Positions 33,219-42,688 are shown, counted from the stretch's first letter. The stretch: 64,000 nt of DNA from Actinomycetota bacterium (GCA_029979265.1 JAPOHW010000002.1:150552-214551); one strand, 5' to 3'. Numbers and translations are program-made. Notes: generated by a model from the letters alone, not told the origin.

Positions 33219-35768
33219 TCAGGCTTGTGAGGCCGGGGAGTCGACGAGTCGGGTCGACTCGCCGGTGACGACGACCTCGATTGCGCCGGCGAAGTCGCGC
33301 GAGGACCGCCCGACCCAGACGCGGTAGCGGCCCGGATCGACGTACCAGCCCGGCTCGGACCGATGCAGCGCCCCTGCACCGGCCGGAACGAACCGATTGC
33401 CGGGCAGTTCGGACCAGGCACGATCCGCCGGGTCGTAGTACGCGAAGTCGCGGGCCGAGAGTTCGAACGAGGCCATGAGAACAGCGCCCGGATCGAGTTC
33501 AACTTTGCGAAAGGCCTTGAGCTCGCGTGGGGGTCGCTGCAACGCCGCATCGAGCGACTCCACGTAGATCTGCACAACCTCACTTCCCCGGCGGGGACCC
33601 GTGTTCGTGATCGACACATCGAACGAGAGGCGGTCACCGGCCGGCATGGTCGCCGAAGCAGGTACGCCGCCGATCTCGAACGTCGTGTACCCGACGCCGG
33701 AACCGAACGCCACCGCCGGCTCGAGCCCGAGCGAGTCGTGCCAACGGTGCCCGCAGTAGACGGACTCGCCGTAGCGCACCTCGCTGTTCTCGCCGGGATA
33801 GTTGGTGAACGCAGCAAAATGTTCGAACCGAGCACCGATGGTGGTGGGGGCTCGACCAGCGGGCTCCTGATCACCGACGAGCATGTCGACGACCGCGTCG
33901 CCCATCTCCTGCCCGGCGAAGCCGACGTTGAGCACCGCTGCCGGTTCGTCGATCCAGTCGAGGCTGTGGGGTGAACCGACGTTGAGCACGACGACAGTTC
34001 GCGGATTGGCCGCAGCGACGGCCCTGATCAGCTCGGGTTGACCACCCGGAAGCTCCCACAGATCCCGGTCGCGCCCTTCGGTCTCCCAGTCGTCGTTGGT
34101 GCCGGCGACGACGACAGCGACATCACAGCTCTTCGCCACTGCAACAGCCTCACCGACCAGGTCGCGTTCGACGAGCGCTTTGCAGCCCACGATGACACCC
34201 GCAAGCAGGATGGCTCCCTCGTTGCGGAACTCGACCTCGACCACCGTCTGCTCGCCGGCCACGAGGTCGACATCGGCCGACAGTTCGATCGTGCCGAAAC
34301 CGAAGAAGGAATCACCTCGCTCGATGTCGGCGGCGGTCGCATCGAGCACAACCTCACCGTTCACTCGAACCAGACCCCGACCCGACTCGGTGATGGTGAA
34401 CCGGTGCGGACCGGTGACCTCGGCTACGAGTGTTGCGGTCATACGAGCCGACCACCGCTCGGCGTCGATACCGTCCGCCGGTGGACCGAACGAGCGCAAG
34501 AGCGTTCGCTCGCTCTCGGTGATCGCGTCGGGTTCACCGTCGAAGGCCCAGGTGTCATTGCGGTACTCGATGCGCGCCGTTCCCTGCAGGAGCGGCCGCC
34601 TGATCGGTGGCACGGTGCGATCGATGTCGACCCCTTGCGCGAAGCGCACGTCGAGATCGGGGAAGCGGCCCTGCAGCGCCTCCAGCGGCGACGATTGGTG
34701 ATACGCCCGCACGTTGGCCGATCCACCGCCCATCACCTTCGCTCTCATGGCGTTCGGACCGATGACGGCAACCGACCCGACTGTCGCCATGTCCAGCGGC
34801 AGCAGCCCCGTGTTGCGGTAGAGCACCGAACCCGCGGCGGCGGCCCGCCGGATCAGGATGCGGTCTTCGGGCCGATCGAGCGGCTTCTCGGGTTCGCCTC
34901 CGACCCCATCGAGCACGCCCGTGCGCTCCATCAGTCGAAGCAGGTCGTCGACGATCTCATCGACGTCGGACTCCTCGACGCGACCCTGCTCCAGCGCAGT
35001 GAGGAGCTCGGCCCCGTAGAAGCGTCCCTTGCCCGGCATCTCGAGCGTCAACCGGGCGGCAACACCACCCTCGGTGGAGCCGTTGGCGAACCAGTCGGTG
35101 ACGATCATCCCGTCGAAACCCCACTCCTCGCGGAGCACATCCTTGAGCAGCCATTCATGTTCGGAGCAGTACACCCCGTTGAGACGGTTGTAGGCGGTCA
35201 TCAGGCCCCACGCCCCGCCCTCACGGACGGCGATCTCGAACGGTAGGAGGCTGACCTCTCGCATCGTGCGCTCGTCGATCACCGAATCGATCGTGTTGCG
35301 CTCGAACTCGGAGTCATTGCCCACGAAGTGCTTGGGTGTGGTGGCCACATCGTGGGACTGCACACCGCGAATGAACGCCGCCGCAAGCTTTCCCGACAGC
35401 AACGGATCTTCGCTGTAACACTCGAAGTTCCGACCACCCGTGGGCGAACGATGCAGGTTGATGGTGGGGGCGAGCAGCACGTGCGCAGACTTGGCCCTCG
35501 CCTCGGCACCCAACAGTGATCCGAGTTCCTCGACCAACTCGACGTCCCATGAGGCACCGAGTGACGCCCCCGACGGGATACATGCGGTCGGTGTCCCCGT
35601 GCCCACGAGACCGTCACCTCGAGCTCCGTTGGGTCCGTCGGTGACCTTCAGCGGTGGGATCCCAAGGCGTTCGATGGGCGCCGTGTGCCACATGTCGTCA
35701 CCGGCGACAAGGTGCGCCTTCTCCTCCGGGGTCATCTGTGATCGAAGATCGTCGGTGCGTTCAGACAT
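33219..35768 (-). CDS. GH3 beta-glucosidase with PA14 insert
   Basis: The 849-residue enzyme is a family 3 glycoside hydrolase without a signal peptide. The catalytic (beta/alpha)8 domain holds TPKHFVGNDSEFER and the nucleophile Asp in EEWGFDGMIVTDWF. The second domain has GSVAVIGPNAM and VAVVVAGTNDDWETEGRDRD. Within it, about residues 390-530 read like a PA14 domain, as in other actinobacterial enzymes. A C-terminal fibronectin type III-like domain (SFDVSITNTGPRRGSEVVQIYV) closes the protein. Likely acts on a short beta-glucoside in the cytoplasm. Confidence 0.93.
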   Translation of the reverse strand: MSERTDDLRSQMTPEEKAHLVAGDDMWHTAPIERLGIPPLKVTDGPNGARGDGLVGTGTPTACIPSGASLGASWDVELVEELGSLLGAEARAKSAHVLLAPTINLHRSPTGGRNFECYSEDPLLSGKLAAAFIRGVQSHDVATTPKHFVGNDSEFERNTIDSVIDERTMREVSLLPFEIAVREGGAWGLMTAYNRLNGVYCSEHEWLLKDVLREEWGFDGMIVTDWFANGSTEGGVAARLTLEMPGKGRFYGAELLTALEQGRVEESDVDEIVDDLLRLMERTGVLDGVGGEPEKPLDRPEDRILIRRAAAAGSVLYRNTGLLPLDMATVGSVAVIGPNAMRAKVMGGGSANVRAYHQSSPLEALQGRFPDLDVRFAQGVDIDRTVPPIRRPLLQGTARIEYRNDTWAFDGEPDAITESERTLLRSFGPPADGIDAERWSARMTATLVAEVTGPHRFTITESGRGLVRVNGEVVLDATAADIERGDSFFGFGTIELSADVDLVAGEQTVVEVEFRNEGAILLAGVIVGCKALVERDLVGEAVAVAKSCDVAVVVAGTNDDWETEGRDRDLWELPGGQPELIRAVAAANPRTVVVLNVGSPHSLDWIDEPAAVLNVGFAGQEMGDAVVDMLVGDQEPAGRAPTTIGARFEHFAAFTNYPGENSEVRYGESVYCGHRWHDSLGLEPAVAFGSGVGYTTFEIGGVPASATMPAGDRLSFDVSITNTGPRRGSEVVQIYVESLDAALQRPPRELKAFRKVELDPGAVLMASFELSARDFAYYDPADRAWSELPGNRFVPAGAGALHRSEPGWYVDPGRYRVWVGRSSRDFAGAIEVVVTGESTRLVDSPASQA

Positions 35769-35832
35769 TCCGAGGATCGTAGGCCACGGACCGGACCTGA
35801 CTGGCCGTCAGGCGGCTCACTACGATGGCCCC

Positions 35833-37578
35833 ATGCTGGACATCTTGATCACGGGCGGCACCGTCGTCGACGGCACCGGCGCCGACGGGTTTGCCGCCGA
35901 CATCGGCATCAAGGACGGTCGCATCGTTGCCATCCAGGCGACAGCGGACGGCGCGATCACCGAAGAGGCCACCGAGACGATCGACGCCACCGGCCAGATC
36001 GTCTGCCCCGGCTTCGTCGATCCCCACACCCACTACGACGCCCAGATCTTCTGGGACCCGTACTCGACCCCGTCGAATCTTTTCGGTGTCACCTCCATGG
36101 TCGCTGGGAACTGCGGTTTCTCGCTGGCCCCAATCGGCGACGCCTCCGATGGTGAATACCTCAAACACATGATGACCAAGGTCGAAGGCATGGCGCTCGA
36201 AGCCCTCGAGCGCGGCGTCCCTTGGAACTGGTCGAGTTTCGCCGACTACCTCGATCGTGTCGAAGAGCGCGGCACAGCGATCAACATCGCCTTCATGGTC
36301 GGACACTCCGCCATCCGACGTCTCGTGATGAAGGACGACGCCGTCGGCAAAGAAGCAACCCCGGAACAGCTGAGGCAGATGCGGGCCGTGTTGAAAACGT
36401 CGATCGAAGCCGGAGGATTCGGCTTCTCGACTGGGCGCTCCTTCACCCACTCCGATGCCGACGGTCAGCCGGTGCCGAGCCGTTGGGCCACGTGGGACGA
36501 GGTCCTCGAACTCTGCGAAGAGACGTCACTGCACGAGGGCACGACCCTCGAGTGGGTTGCCGACGGCTGTCTCAACGGCTTCAACGACGACGAAGTGGAA
36601 CTGATGACCAAGATGTCGGTCACTGCGAATCGTCCGATCAACTGGAATGTTCTCACCGTCGACTCGGCGCGACCCGAGGCCTACCGGAACCAACTCGAGG
36701 CCTGCGAGCGGGCGACCGAGGCCGGCGCAAAGGTCATGGCCCTCACGATGCCGATCCTGGTGGGGATGAACATGAGCCTCGGCACGTTCTGCGCACTGTT
36801 CCAGCTACCGGGCTGGATGGACTACTTCGACATCGGTGTCGAGGCTCGCATGGAAAAGCTGCGCGACCCGAACATCGTCACGTGGCTCGAGAACCAGGCG
36901 GCACTGCCCGAGGCCGGCGTGTTCTCCCGGCTCACCGGCTGGGACAACTACATGGTCGGCGACACCTACTCGGCGGCCAACGAGGGTCTGAAAGGCCGAA
37001 CGCTGGGCGATATTGCCCGCGAACGCGGCCAGCGCTCGTTCCACACCATGGTCGAGATTTCGCTCAACGACGACCTTCGCACCGTGTGGTGGCCGCTCCC
37101 GACCGATGATGACGCCGAATCCTGGCGACTGCGCGCTGCAGCCTGGGAGCACCCAAACGTGATGATCGGTGGCTCCGATGCTGGCGCCCATCTCGACCGC
37201 ATGGCCGGAGCGCCCTACACCACCGCGTGGTTGGCCGATTGCCTGCGCGGCCGTCAGCTCACCACGATGGAAAACGCCGTGCGCCACCTGACCGACGTGC
37301 CGGCACGTCTGTTCGGTTTCACCGGTCGCGGTCGCCTTGCCGAGGGGTGGCACGCCGACGTGGTCGTCTTCGACCCGACACAGATCGGTGCCACCGACGT
37401 CGAACTCGTCTTCGACCTCCCCGGCGATTCCAAGCGACTGTGGAGCGAGGCGACCGGAATCAGCCGTGTGATCGTCAACGGCGTGGTCAGCGTTGCCGAC
37501 GGGAACGCCACCGGCGCAATCGCTGGCAAGGTCATGCGGGCCGGGATCGACACCGAAACGGTGACCGCCGCCAGCTGA
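35833..37578 (+). CDS. Amidohydrolase, N-acyl-D-amino-acid deacylase-like
   Basis: The 581-residue metal hydrolase begins MLDILITGGTVVDGTGADG and carries the metal motif GFVDPHTHYDAQIFWDPY. The Asp near the end of the barrel is in IGGSDAGAHLDRMAGAPYTT, and the C-terminal beta sandwich contains RGRLAEGWHADVVVFDP. It resembles the D-aminoacylase/N-acyl-D-glutamate deacylase family (amidohydrolase 3). ATG 35833 is the clear start. It faces the GH3 gene divergently. Confidence 0.9.
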   Translation: MLDILITGGTVVDGTGADGFAADIGIKDGRIVAIQATADGAITEEATETIDATGQIVCPGFVDPHTHYDAQIFWDPYSTPSNLFGVTSMVAGNCGFSLAPIGDASDGEYLKHMMTKVEGMALEALERGVPWNWSSFADYLDRVEERGTAINIAFMVGHSAIRRLVMKDDAVGKEATPEQLRQMRAVLKTSIEAGGFGFSTGRSFTHSDADGQPVPSRWATWDEVLELCEETSLHEGTTLEWVADGCLNGFNDDEVELMTKMSVTANRPINWNVLTVDSARPEAYRNQLEACERATEAGAKVMALTMPILVGMNMSLGTFCALFQLPGWMDYFDIGVEARMEKLRDPNIVTWLENQAALPEAGVFSRLTGWDNYMVGDTYSAANEGLKGRTLGDIARERGQRSFHTMVEISLNDDLRTVWWPLPTDDDAESWRLRAAAWEHPNVMIGGSDAGAHLDRMAGAPYTTAWLADCLRGRQLTTMENAVRHLTDVPARLFGFTGRGRLAEGWHADVVVFDPTQIGATDVELVFDLPGDSKRLWSEATGISRVIVNGVVSVADGNATGAIAGKVMRAGIDTETVTAAS

Positions 37579-37592
37579 CACCAAGACGCGCT

Positions 37593-38054
37593 TCAGATGA
37601 CGGGCACCTCGCGCAGCTGACGCCAGCGCGATGTTGCAGTGGTGAGTGGCTCGCCATCGGGATCGACGATCGCCCCCTCGACGTACAGGTCACGGCCGTC
37701 GACCTCGCGCAGACGCGCTCGCACAACCACCTCGTCAGCGATCGGGACAGGCCGCCGATACACAAGTTGCATCTCGGCGGTCACACAGGGGGCATTCCCG
37801 GCATGGTCTGCGAGCCCCAGCTGGGCAGCTACCCCCATCGTCTCGTCGAGCATCGTCGCCTGAATCCCCCCGTGCACCACGGTGTCGACCCCACAGTGAT
37901 GGGGGTCGGTCAGGTGGCGGGACTCGATCGTGCCGTCGCCGTAGCGCGTGAACGTCATCCGCAAACCCTGCTCATTGGCGTGGCCACAGCCGAAACAGCG
38001 GCCGACGGCAGCTCGATCGATGGAGACGGGTTCCGGGACGCCGAGTGGTTGCAT
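37593..38054 (-). CDS. Hotdog-fold thioesterase (PaaI-like)
   Basis: The 153-residue protein is a hotdog thioesterase. The core motif is VHGGIQATMLDETMGVAAQL, with the Asp/Glu of the PaaI-type active site, and a second segment is YRRPVPIADEVVVRARLREVDGRDLYVEG. A short Cys-rich start, CFGCGHANEQGLRM, is seen in many actinobacterial members and may bind a metal. It probably releases CoA from an acyl-CoA in the cytoplasm. Confidence 0.88.
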   Translation of the reverse strand: MQPLGVPEPVSIDRAAVGRCFGCGHANEQGLRMTFTRYGDGTIESRHLTDPHHCGVDTVVHGGIQATMLDETMGVAAQLGLADHAGNAPCVTAEMQLVYRRPVPIADEVVVRARLREVDGRDLYVEGAIVDPDGEPLTTATSRWRQLREVPVI

Positions 38055-38103
38055 GCCCGCACCCTAGGTTGGCGAACCGGCAGGTATCGGACTCGACGCA
38101 ACG

Positions 38104-38739
38104 TCAACGCCAGGTTGCAATGAGTTCGTCCGTGGTGGTGATCGTGGCAAGCAGCGAGATCGTATTGTCGAGCACCGAGTTGCCGTAATCGACCGGTATC
38201 CCTACGACTGCGTCACGGGGCACCACCACGTGGTAGCCGAGATCCACCGCGACGAGTACCAGACCGAGAATCCCGATGTTGATCGAGTTTCCTACCGCAA
38301 CCACGGTACGAATGCCGCAGTTCCTGAGCACCTGATCGAGCTCGGTCGATACGAACGGCGTCAAGCCGTGGCTCCGAGCAACCACGAGGTCACCGGGCTC
38401 GGCCGACAGCTCGGGGATGAGCTCCGTGCCGGGCTGACCACGGTCGAGGCGATCACCGTTTCGCTCGGCAGCCGCGACGAGGATGCGGGCGTTGGACACC
38501 GAGCCCCGACGGTCGGGGCGAAACGCTGCGATGCAGTGCACGACCGTGGCGCCAGCTGCCCGCGCCGCAGCGCAGATGCGACCGGCCCGCATGGGAAGGT
38601 CGATTGCAGCCACCGCATCACGGAGATCGGGTAGCGCTGCGAGATCGCCGCAGACACCGCGCTGCAGTTCCATGGTGAGCACTGCAGTCGACACCGGATC
38701 GAGCACATCCGAACGTTCCACAACCCCAGTCTTGCGCAC
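38104..38739 (-). CDS. Isochorismatase-fold protein without catalytic triad
   Basis: The 211-residue protein aligns with cysteine hydrolases of the isochorismatase family, but the triad is changed. The first motif reads AVLTMELQRGV, with Glu where the Asp is expected. The Lys position is Arg in LVVARSHGLTPF. The nucleophile region reads VAVGNSINIGILGLVLVAVDLGY, with Gly where Cys is expected. Such proteins may bind a ligand or act as partners instead of hydrolysing. There is no obvious frameshift. Confidence 0.78.
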   Translation of the reverse strand: MRKTGVVERSDVLDPVSTAVLTMELQRGVCGDLAALPDLRDAVAAIDLPMRAGRICAAARAAGATVVHCIAAFRPDRRGSVSNARILVAAAERNGDRLDRGQPGTELIPELSAEPGDLVVARSHGLTPFVSTELDQVLRNCGIRTVVAVGNSINIGILGLVLVAVDLGYHVVVPRDAVVGIPVDYGNSVLDNTISLLATITTTDELIATWR

Positions 38740-38849
38740 TCGATGCGTCGTACCGGCATACTCGAACCGGATTCACCGAGGAGTTGTCTCCACCACTTCC
38801 TCTGCGCTGGCATTGGTTCGCCGGCGCACACACCACTGGGAGGACCCCG

Positions 38850-40037
38850 ATGCCCCGAATGCGATGTGCGCTGGCTGCGATCGTGCTACTCGCTGTTTCC
38901 TGCGGCAGCAGCGACACCGACGACCTGTTGAACGAACTCGGGCTCAGCGAGCAGGAGGCAGCGTGTCTCACTCGTGAGTTCGAGGCACGGGACCTCGACG
39001 TCGACAAGCTCCTTCGCGCCGACGACGACGCCGAGCTCACCGACGAAGAGCGGACCGGACGTGCCGACGCCGCTGCGCAGTGCGCCAAGGTGTCCGCCGA
39101 CGAGGACGGTGACACCGAGCGAGATGACACCGACTCCGAGAACTCCTCGGCTACCGCTGACGGCACCGACTCCGAGAACGCCTCGGCTGCCGACGACGAC
39201 TTGAGCCCGCTCGAGCAGGCACTGATCGACACACTCGAGGCCGAAGGCCTCGACCCGGCGGCCGGCAGATGTCTCCTCGTCGAACTCGAAGCCGCTGGCT
39301 TCTCGCTCACCGACCTGATGGCCCTCGGGCTCGACGCAAACGCCGAACCCGACCCTGCCATGATCGCTGCCTTCCTTCGCTGCGGTGACGAGTTTGTCGA
39401 GGCTGGGCTCATGGACCTCGGTGACATCTTCGGCGGTGGCGCGTTCACCGACTCCAGCGATGACGTCGACACCTACGGCGACGACATCGAACTCGACCAG
39501 CTCTGGGATGCCTGTGCGAGCGGGGACCAAGAGGCATGCGACGAACTGTTCTGGCTCTCGCCGATCGACTCCGAGTACGAGATGTTCGGCAGCACCTGTG
39601 GTCTCACCACCGAGCCGACAACGGGAGGCTGCGCAACGACCTTCGCCAGCCCCGACGCGTTCGCCTACGGTGACGATCCCCGCCTCGATGCCCTCTACGA
39701 CAGCTGCGCCAACGGCGACATGATCGCCTGCGACGACCTGTACTGGGAGTCGCCGATCGACTCCGAGTACGAAACATTCGGACGGAGCTGCGGTGGCGGA
39801 CTCGAAGCCAACGGTGGCGGTTCCTGCGCAGAAACGCAGCGCGGTTCCGACGCAACGTACGGTGACGATCCCCGCCTCGATGCCCTCTACGACAGCTGCG
39901 CCGACGGCGACATGGCCGCCTGTGATCAGCTGTTCTGGGAGTCGCCGATCTCCTCGGAGTACGAGACGTTCGGCAACCTGTGCGGGGGTCGCAGCGAATC
40001 ATTCCTCTTCGGTGACTGCGAGACCACCTTCGGCTGA
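38850..40037 (+). CDS. Lipoprotein with three Cys-rich tandem repeats
   Basis: The 395-residue protein has a lipoprotein-type signal (ALAAIVLLAVSCGSS, lipid Cys at 18). Two helical segments containing Cys (about 25-80 and 125-180) are separated by an acidic linker with a repeated TDSEN motif. The C-terminal half holds three repeats of about 60 residues, each with YGDD...LDALYDSCA.GDM.ACD.LYWESPI.SEYETFG..C and a fourth Cys near its end. Repeats 2 and 3 are nearly identical in DNA. A GGGAGGA ribosome site precedes the ATG. Function unknown; the Cys pattern suggests disulfides outside the cell. Confidence 0.78.
   Translation: MPRMRCALAAIVLLAVSCGSSDTDDLLNELGLSEQEAACLTREFEARDLDVDKLLRADDDAELTDEERTGRADAAAQCAKVSADEDGDTERDDTDSENSSATADGTDSENASAADDDLSPLEQALIDTLEAEGLDPAAGRCLLVELEAAGFSLTDLMALGLDANAEPDPAMIAAFLRCGDEFVEAGLMDLGDIFGGGAFTDSSDDVDTYGDDIELDQLWDACASGDQEACDELFWLSPIDSEYEMFGSTCGLTTEPTTGGCATTFASPDAFAYGDDPRLDALYDSCANGDMIACDDLYWESPIDSEYETFGRSCGGGLEANGGGSCAETQRGSDATYGDDPRLDALYDSCADGDMAACDQLFWESPISSEYETFGNLCGGRSESFLFGDCETTFG
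39484..40035 (+). repeat. Three tandem copies of a Cys-rich protein module
   Basis: Modules begin near 39474, 39666 and 39858, spacing 192 bases, and encode the YGDD-x-x-LDALYDSC pattern. A 40-plus-base block in modules 2 and 3 is identical (starting TACGGTGACGATCCCCGCCT), consistent with recent duplication or gene conversion. Confidence 0.8.
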
Positions 40038-40071
40038 TGTCTCGGCACGAGGGCCTGACGACGGAGCGGGC

Positions 40072-40572
40072 TCAGAATCCAGCCCGTTCCTCGGCCGGCT
40101 TGTGCAACTCGAATGCTGCGTGCAGCACCGTGACCGCCTGTTCGGCCTGATCCTCGCGCACGACACACGAGATCCGAATCGCTGACGTCGAGATCATCTC
40201 GATGTTGATGCCGGCATTCGACAGCGTCTCGAACATCGTCGCTGCAACACCTGGATTGGTCTGCATGCCGGCACCGACGAGACTCACCCGACCGATGTTG
40301 CTGTCGGTGACCGATCCTGTTGCCCCGATTTCATCGATGAGTGCAGCAACCGTCGGTTCGGCGGTACCGACCTGCTCGTGGGGCAGCGTGAAGCTGATGT
40401 CGGTGGCGCCGTCGGCCGAAACGTTCTGCACGATCATGTCGACGTTGATGCCGGCATCGGCAAGCGTGCGGAACAAACGTGCTGCAACCCCGGGCTTGTC
40501 GGGCACACCCGAGACGGTCATCTTCGCCTCGGATGTGTCGTGTGTGACCGAAGCGATGATTGCGTTTTCCAT
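40072..40572 (-). CDS. Aspartate kinase beta subunit from internal start
   Basis: An ATG at 40572 begins MENAIIASVTHD in the lysC frame, just before the ACT domains. AGGAGG lies 5 bases upstream, much stronger than any site before the main GTG. The 166-residue product would be the regulatory subunit. Corynebacterium and Bacillus lysC genes are known to make such an alpha2beta2 enzyme from overlapping in-frame starts. Confidence 0.72.
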   Translation of the reverse strand: MENAIIASVTHDTSEAKMTVSGVPDKPGVAARLFRTLADAGINVDMIVQNVSADGATDISFTLPHEQVGTAEPTVAALIDEIGATGSVTDSNIGRVSLVGAGMQTNPGVAATMFETLSNAGINIEMISTSAIRISCVVREDQAEQAVTVLHAAFELHKPAEERAGF

Positions 40573-41307
40573 GGATGCCTCCTGTGAAACCCAGGTTCCG
40601 GGAACCCAGCTGAATGCGCTGCGCACGTGGAGTCGAACGTTGTGGCTCCGTGCCAACTCGACGGACCGCATCGCCGGTTTCGGGCAGCCGGTTGCCGTCA
40701 TCTCGAGCAGCTCGTCGAACGAGATTTGATCCATCTTGCGGGCCTCTGGGACCAGCCGTGGATCGGTGGTGAAGACCCCGGGAACGTCGGTGTAGAGCTC
40801 GCAGGCGTCGGCGTCGAGCGCGTGGGCCAACGCGACGGCGGTCGTGTCGGAGCCGCCCCGACCGAAGAAGGTGACATTATTGTCCGTCGAGACACCCTGG
40901 CTCCCGCCCACCACCGGAACCTTCCCTGCGGCGACAGCATCACGAATTCGGTACGGATTGACCTCGAGGATCTTTGCATCGCGGTGGGTGGTGTCGGTCC
41001 GGAATCCTGCCTGGCTTCCGGTGAAGGATTCACTCTCGATCCCGAGATCGGTGAGGGCCATCGCCACCAGAGCACACGCTTTGCGCTCACCGCCGGTAAC
41101 GAGCATGTCCATTTCGCGACCGGGCTTGGTCTTGGACACGTCGTCGGCGAGGCGCAGCAGTTCGTCGGTCTCCTTTCCCATCGCCGACACGACGAGAACG
41201 ATCTCGTCCCCTCGCTTTCGACAACGGGCGACGTGATCGGCCACCTCCCGGATGCGATCGGGGCTGCCGACGGAGGTACCGCCGAACTTCTGGACGTAGA
41301 GAGCCAC
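40072..41307 (-). CDS. lysC: Aspartate kinase (alpha form)
   Basis: LysC phosphorylates aspartate, the first step to lysine, methionine and threonine. The 411-residue protein starts VALYVQKFGGTSVGSPDRI at a GTG. The kinase domain contains VSAMGKETDELL, FTGSQAGFRTD and GFGRGGSDTTA-like FFGRGGSDTTAVALAHAL. Two ACT domains (about 255-400) provide feedback regulation by amino acids, with SVTHDTSEAKMTVSGVPDKPG in the first. A second start inside the gene likely makes a shorter beta subunit. No asd gene follows on this strand. Confidence 0.95.
   Translation of the reverse strand: MALYVQKFGGTSVGSPDRIREVADHVARCRKRGDEIVLVVSAMGKETDELLRLADDVSKTKPGREMDMLVTGGERKACALVAMALTDLGIESESFTGSQAGFRTDTTHRDAKILEVNPYRIRDAVAAGKVPVVGGSQGVSTDNNVTFFGRGGSDTTAVALAHALDADACELYTDVPGVFTTDPRLVPEARKMDQISFDELLEMTATGCPKPAMRSVELARSHNVRLHVRSAFSWVPGTWVSQEASMENAIIASVTHDTSEAKMTVSGVPDKPGVAARLFRTLADAGINVDMIVQNVSADGATDISFTLPHEQVGTAEPTVAALIDEIGATGSVTDSNIGRVSLVGAGMQTNPGVAATMFETLSNAGINIEMISTSAIRISCVVREDQAEQAVTVLHAAFELHKPAEERAGF
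40580..40585 (-). promoter_or_regulatory. Internal ribosome binding site in lysC
   Basis: The minus-strand AGGAGG sits near 40578-40583, five bases before the internal ATG at 40572. It is a full match to the anti-Shine-Dalgarno core. Confidence 0.7.
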
Positions 41308-41353
41308 GAGGGGAAAGGTTATCGGCGGCCCCGGCAGCCACCGTTCGGTCGAA

Positions 41354-42688
41354 TCAACTCGTGCGCTCGCCCTCCACGACTGCATTCGACTCGGCGACGG
41401 CTCCGGCGAAGATCCCTTTTGCCATGAGAGAGAATTCGGCGTCCCGCCGGGCCTGGTAGATCTCCGCTCGAACACCGTGAGCGGGGATGGAATCAGGCTC
41501 GGCCTGCACGACGAGTTCGATCAGCTGACATGCCAGTCGAAGGTCGCCAGCATCCGCGACCTCCTGGGCGCGGGCCACCATGGCATCGACACCACCAGCG
41601 AGTGCCACGAGTTCTCCTGCGAAGACCGCTGGTGGGGAAGGCTTGAGGTTGGCGGGGTTCTTGTCCCACCAACCGCCGTAGAGACGCCAGAGATTTCGAA
41701 CGACGAATTCGGGTTCGTCGTACACGGGCTGCATCCACGGGCGACCGATCAGATCGTCGGGTACGGAGACGGAATGCACGATGGCGTCGAGCGGTTCGCC
41801 GGCGTTCATCATTGCGATCGTTTCCCGGGTGAGGAGTTCGAGCGCAGTCGCAAGGTCATCCAAGACCCGATTCACCCGGTCCGGCCCGAACACGGGGAGA
41901 CCGTGGGCCGGCAACATCCACTCGGCGTCGTAGGTCATCATCTCGCGCAGCGCGTGAGCCCATTCGAGTGGGTACCGCTGGACCTTTTGTGGATTACCAC
42001 AGTTCGGGAAAACCCAGGTCACGAGATCACCAACACAGATCGCACGGTGATCGGGAATCCACGCCCAGAGGTGGTCGTCGGTTTCGCCCTTGGCATGGTG
42101 CATCTCGAACGACACGCCACCGACGTCGACCGTGAGATCCTGTCGAAACTCGTCGGTTGGCCACAGCACATCGTCGTGCAGGAATTGTCGTCCGCCACCG
42201 ACAGCAAGGCCGGTGCGTCGAGACACCCCACCGAACTGTCGCTGGTTGATGTCGATGTTGTAGCCGTTCGTCGCTCGGTAGCGCTCGAAGCGAGCAACGA
42301 CGGCTTCGTGTCCGATCACCCTCGGTGCCCGATGCCCGTTGGCAACAGCATGGGCGGCGAAGGCGCCCGATCCACCGACATGGTCGACGTGGCCATGGGT
42401 GTAGACGATCGAATGAACGGGGTCGAGCGACCACGTCCGGAGCGCCTCGACCACCGAAGGTCCCTTTGGATGGCCCGAGGTGTCGAAACACACCAGACCG
42501 TCCTCGGTCCGAAACGAGATCACGTGCGAGAACGACTCGACGATCGAGAACCCGTCGGCCAACTCACAGATCTGGTCGGTCACCCGGTTGACCGCCTCGT
42601 CGTGCTCGCCGGTATCGATCACCCGGGACGACAATTCGACGGGATGCTCAGTGACGATGGGAAGCCGCTTGTGGATCTTGCCGATCAT
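41354..42688 (-). CDS. Alkylsulfatase-like MBL-fold hydrolase (SdsA1 type)
   Basis: The 444-residue protein has the metallo-beta-lactamase zinc motif YTHGHVDHVGGSGAFAAHA and a later His in VSFEMHHAKGETDDHLWAWIPD. The alkyl-sulfatase dimerisation part (about 290-400) contains PAHGLPVFGPDRV and WRLYGGWWDKNPANLKPSPP. It most resembles SDS hydrolase SdsA1, which cuts alkyl sulfates, but lacks a signal peptide and the C-terminal SCP2 domain is short or absent. ATG 42688 (MIGKIHKRL) is preferred over the upstream start at 42739. Confidence 0.85.
   Translation of the reverse strand: MIGKIHKRLPIVTEHPVELSSRVIDTGEHDEAVNRVTDQICELADGFSIVESFSHVISFRTEDGLVCFDTSGHPKGPSVVEALRTWSLDPVHSIVYTHGHVDHVGGSGAFAAHAVANGHRAPRVIGHEAVVARFERYRATNGYNIDINQRQFGGVSRRTGLAVGGGRQFLHDDVLWPTDEFRQDLTVDVGGVSFEMHHAKGETDDHLWAWIPDHRAICVGDLVTWVFPNCGNPQKVQRYPLEWAHALREMMTYDAEWMLPAHGLPVFGPDRVNRVLDDLATALELLTRETIAMMNAGEPLDAIVHSVSVPDDLIGRPWMQPVYDEPEFVVRNLWRLYGGWWDKNPANLKPSPPAVFAGELVALAGGVDAMVARAQEVADAGDLRLACQLIELVVQAEPDSIPAHGVRAEIYQARRDAEFSLMAKGIFAGAVAESNAVVEGERTS

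Noticed and set aside
39474..40035. Regular repeats as a CRISPR array
   Set aside because: The repeats are coding, 192 bases apart and in frame within a lipoprotein gene.
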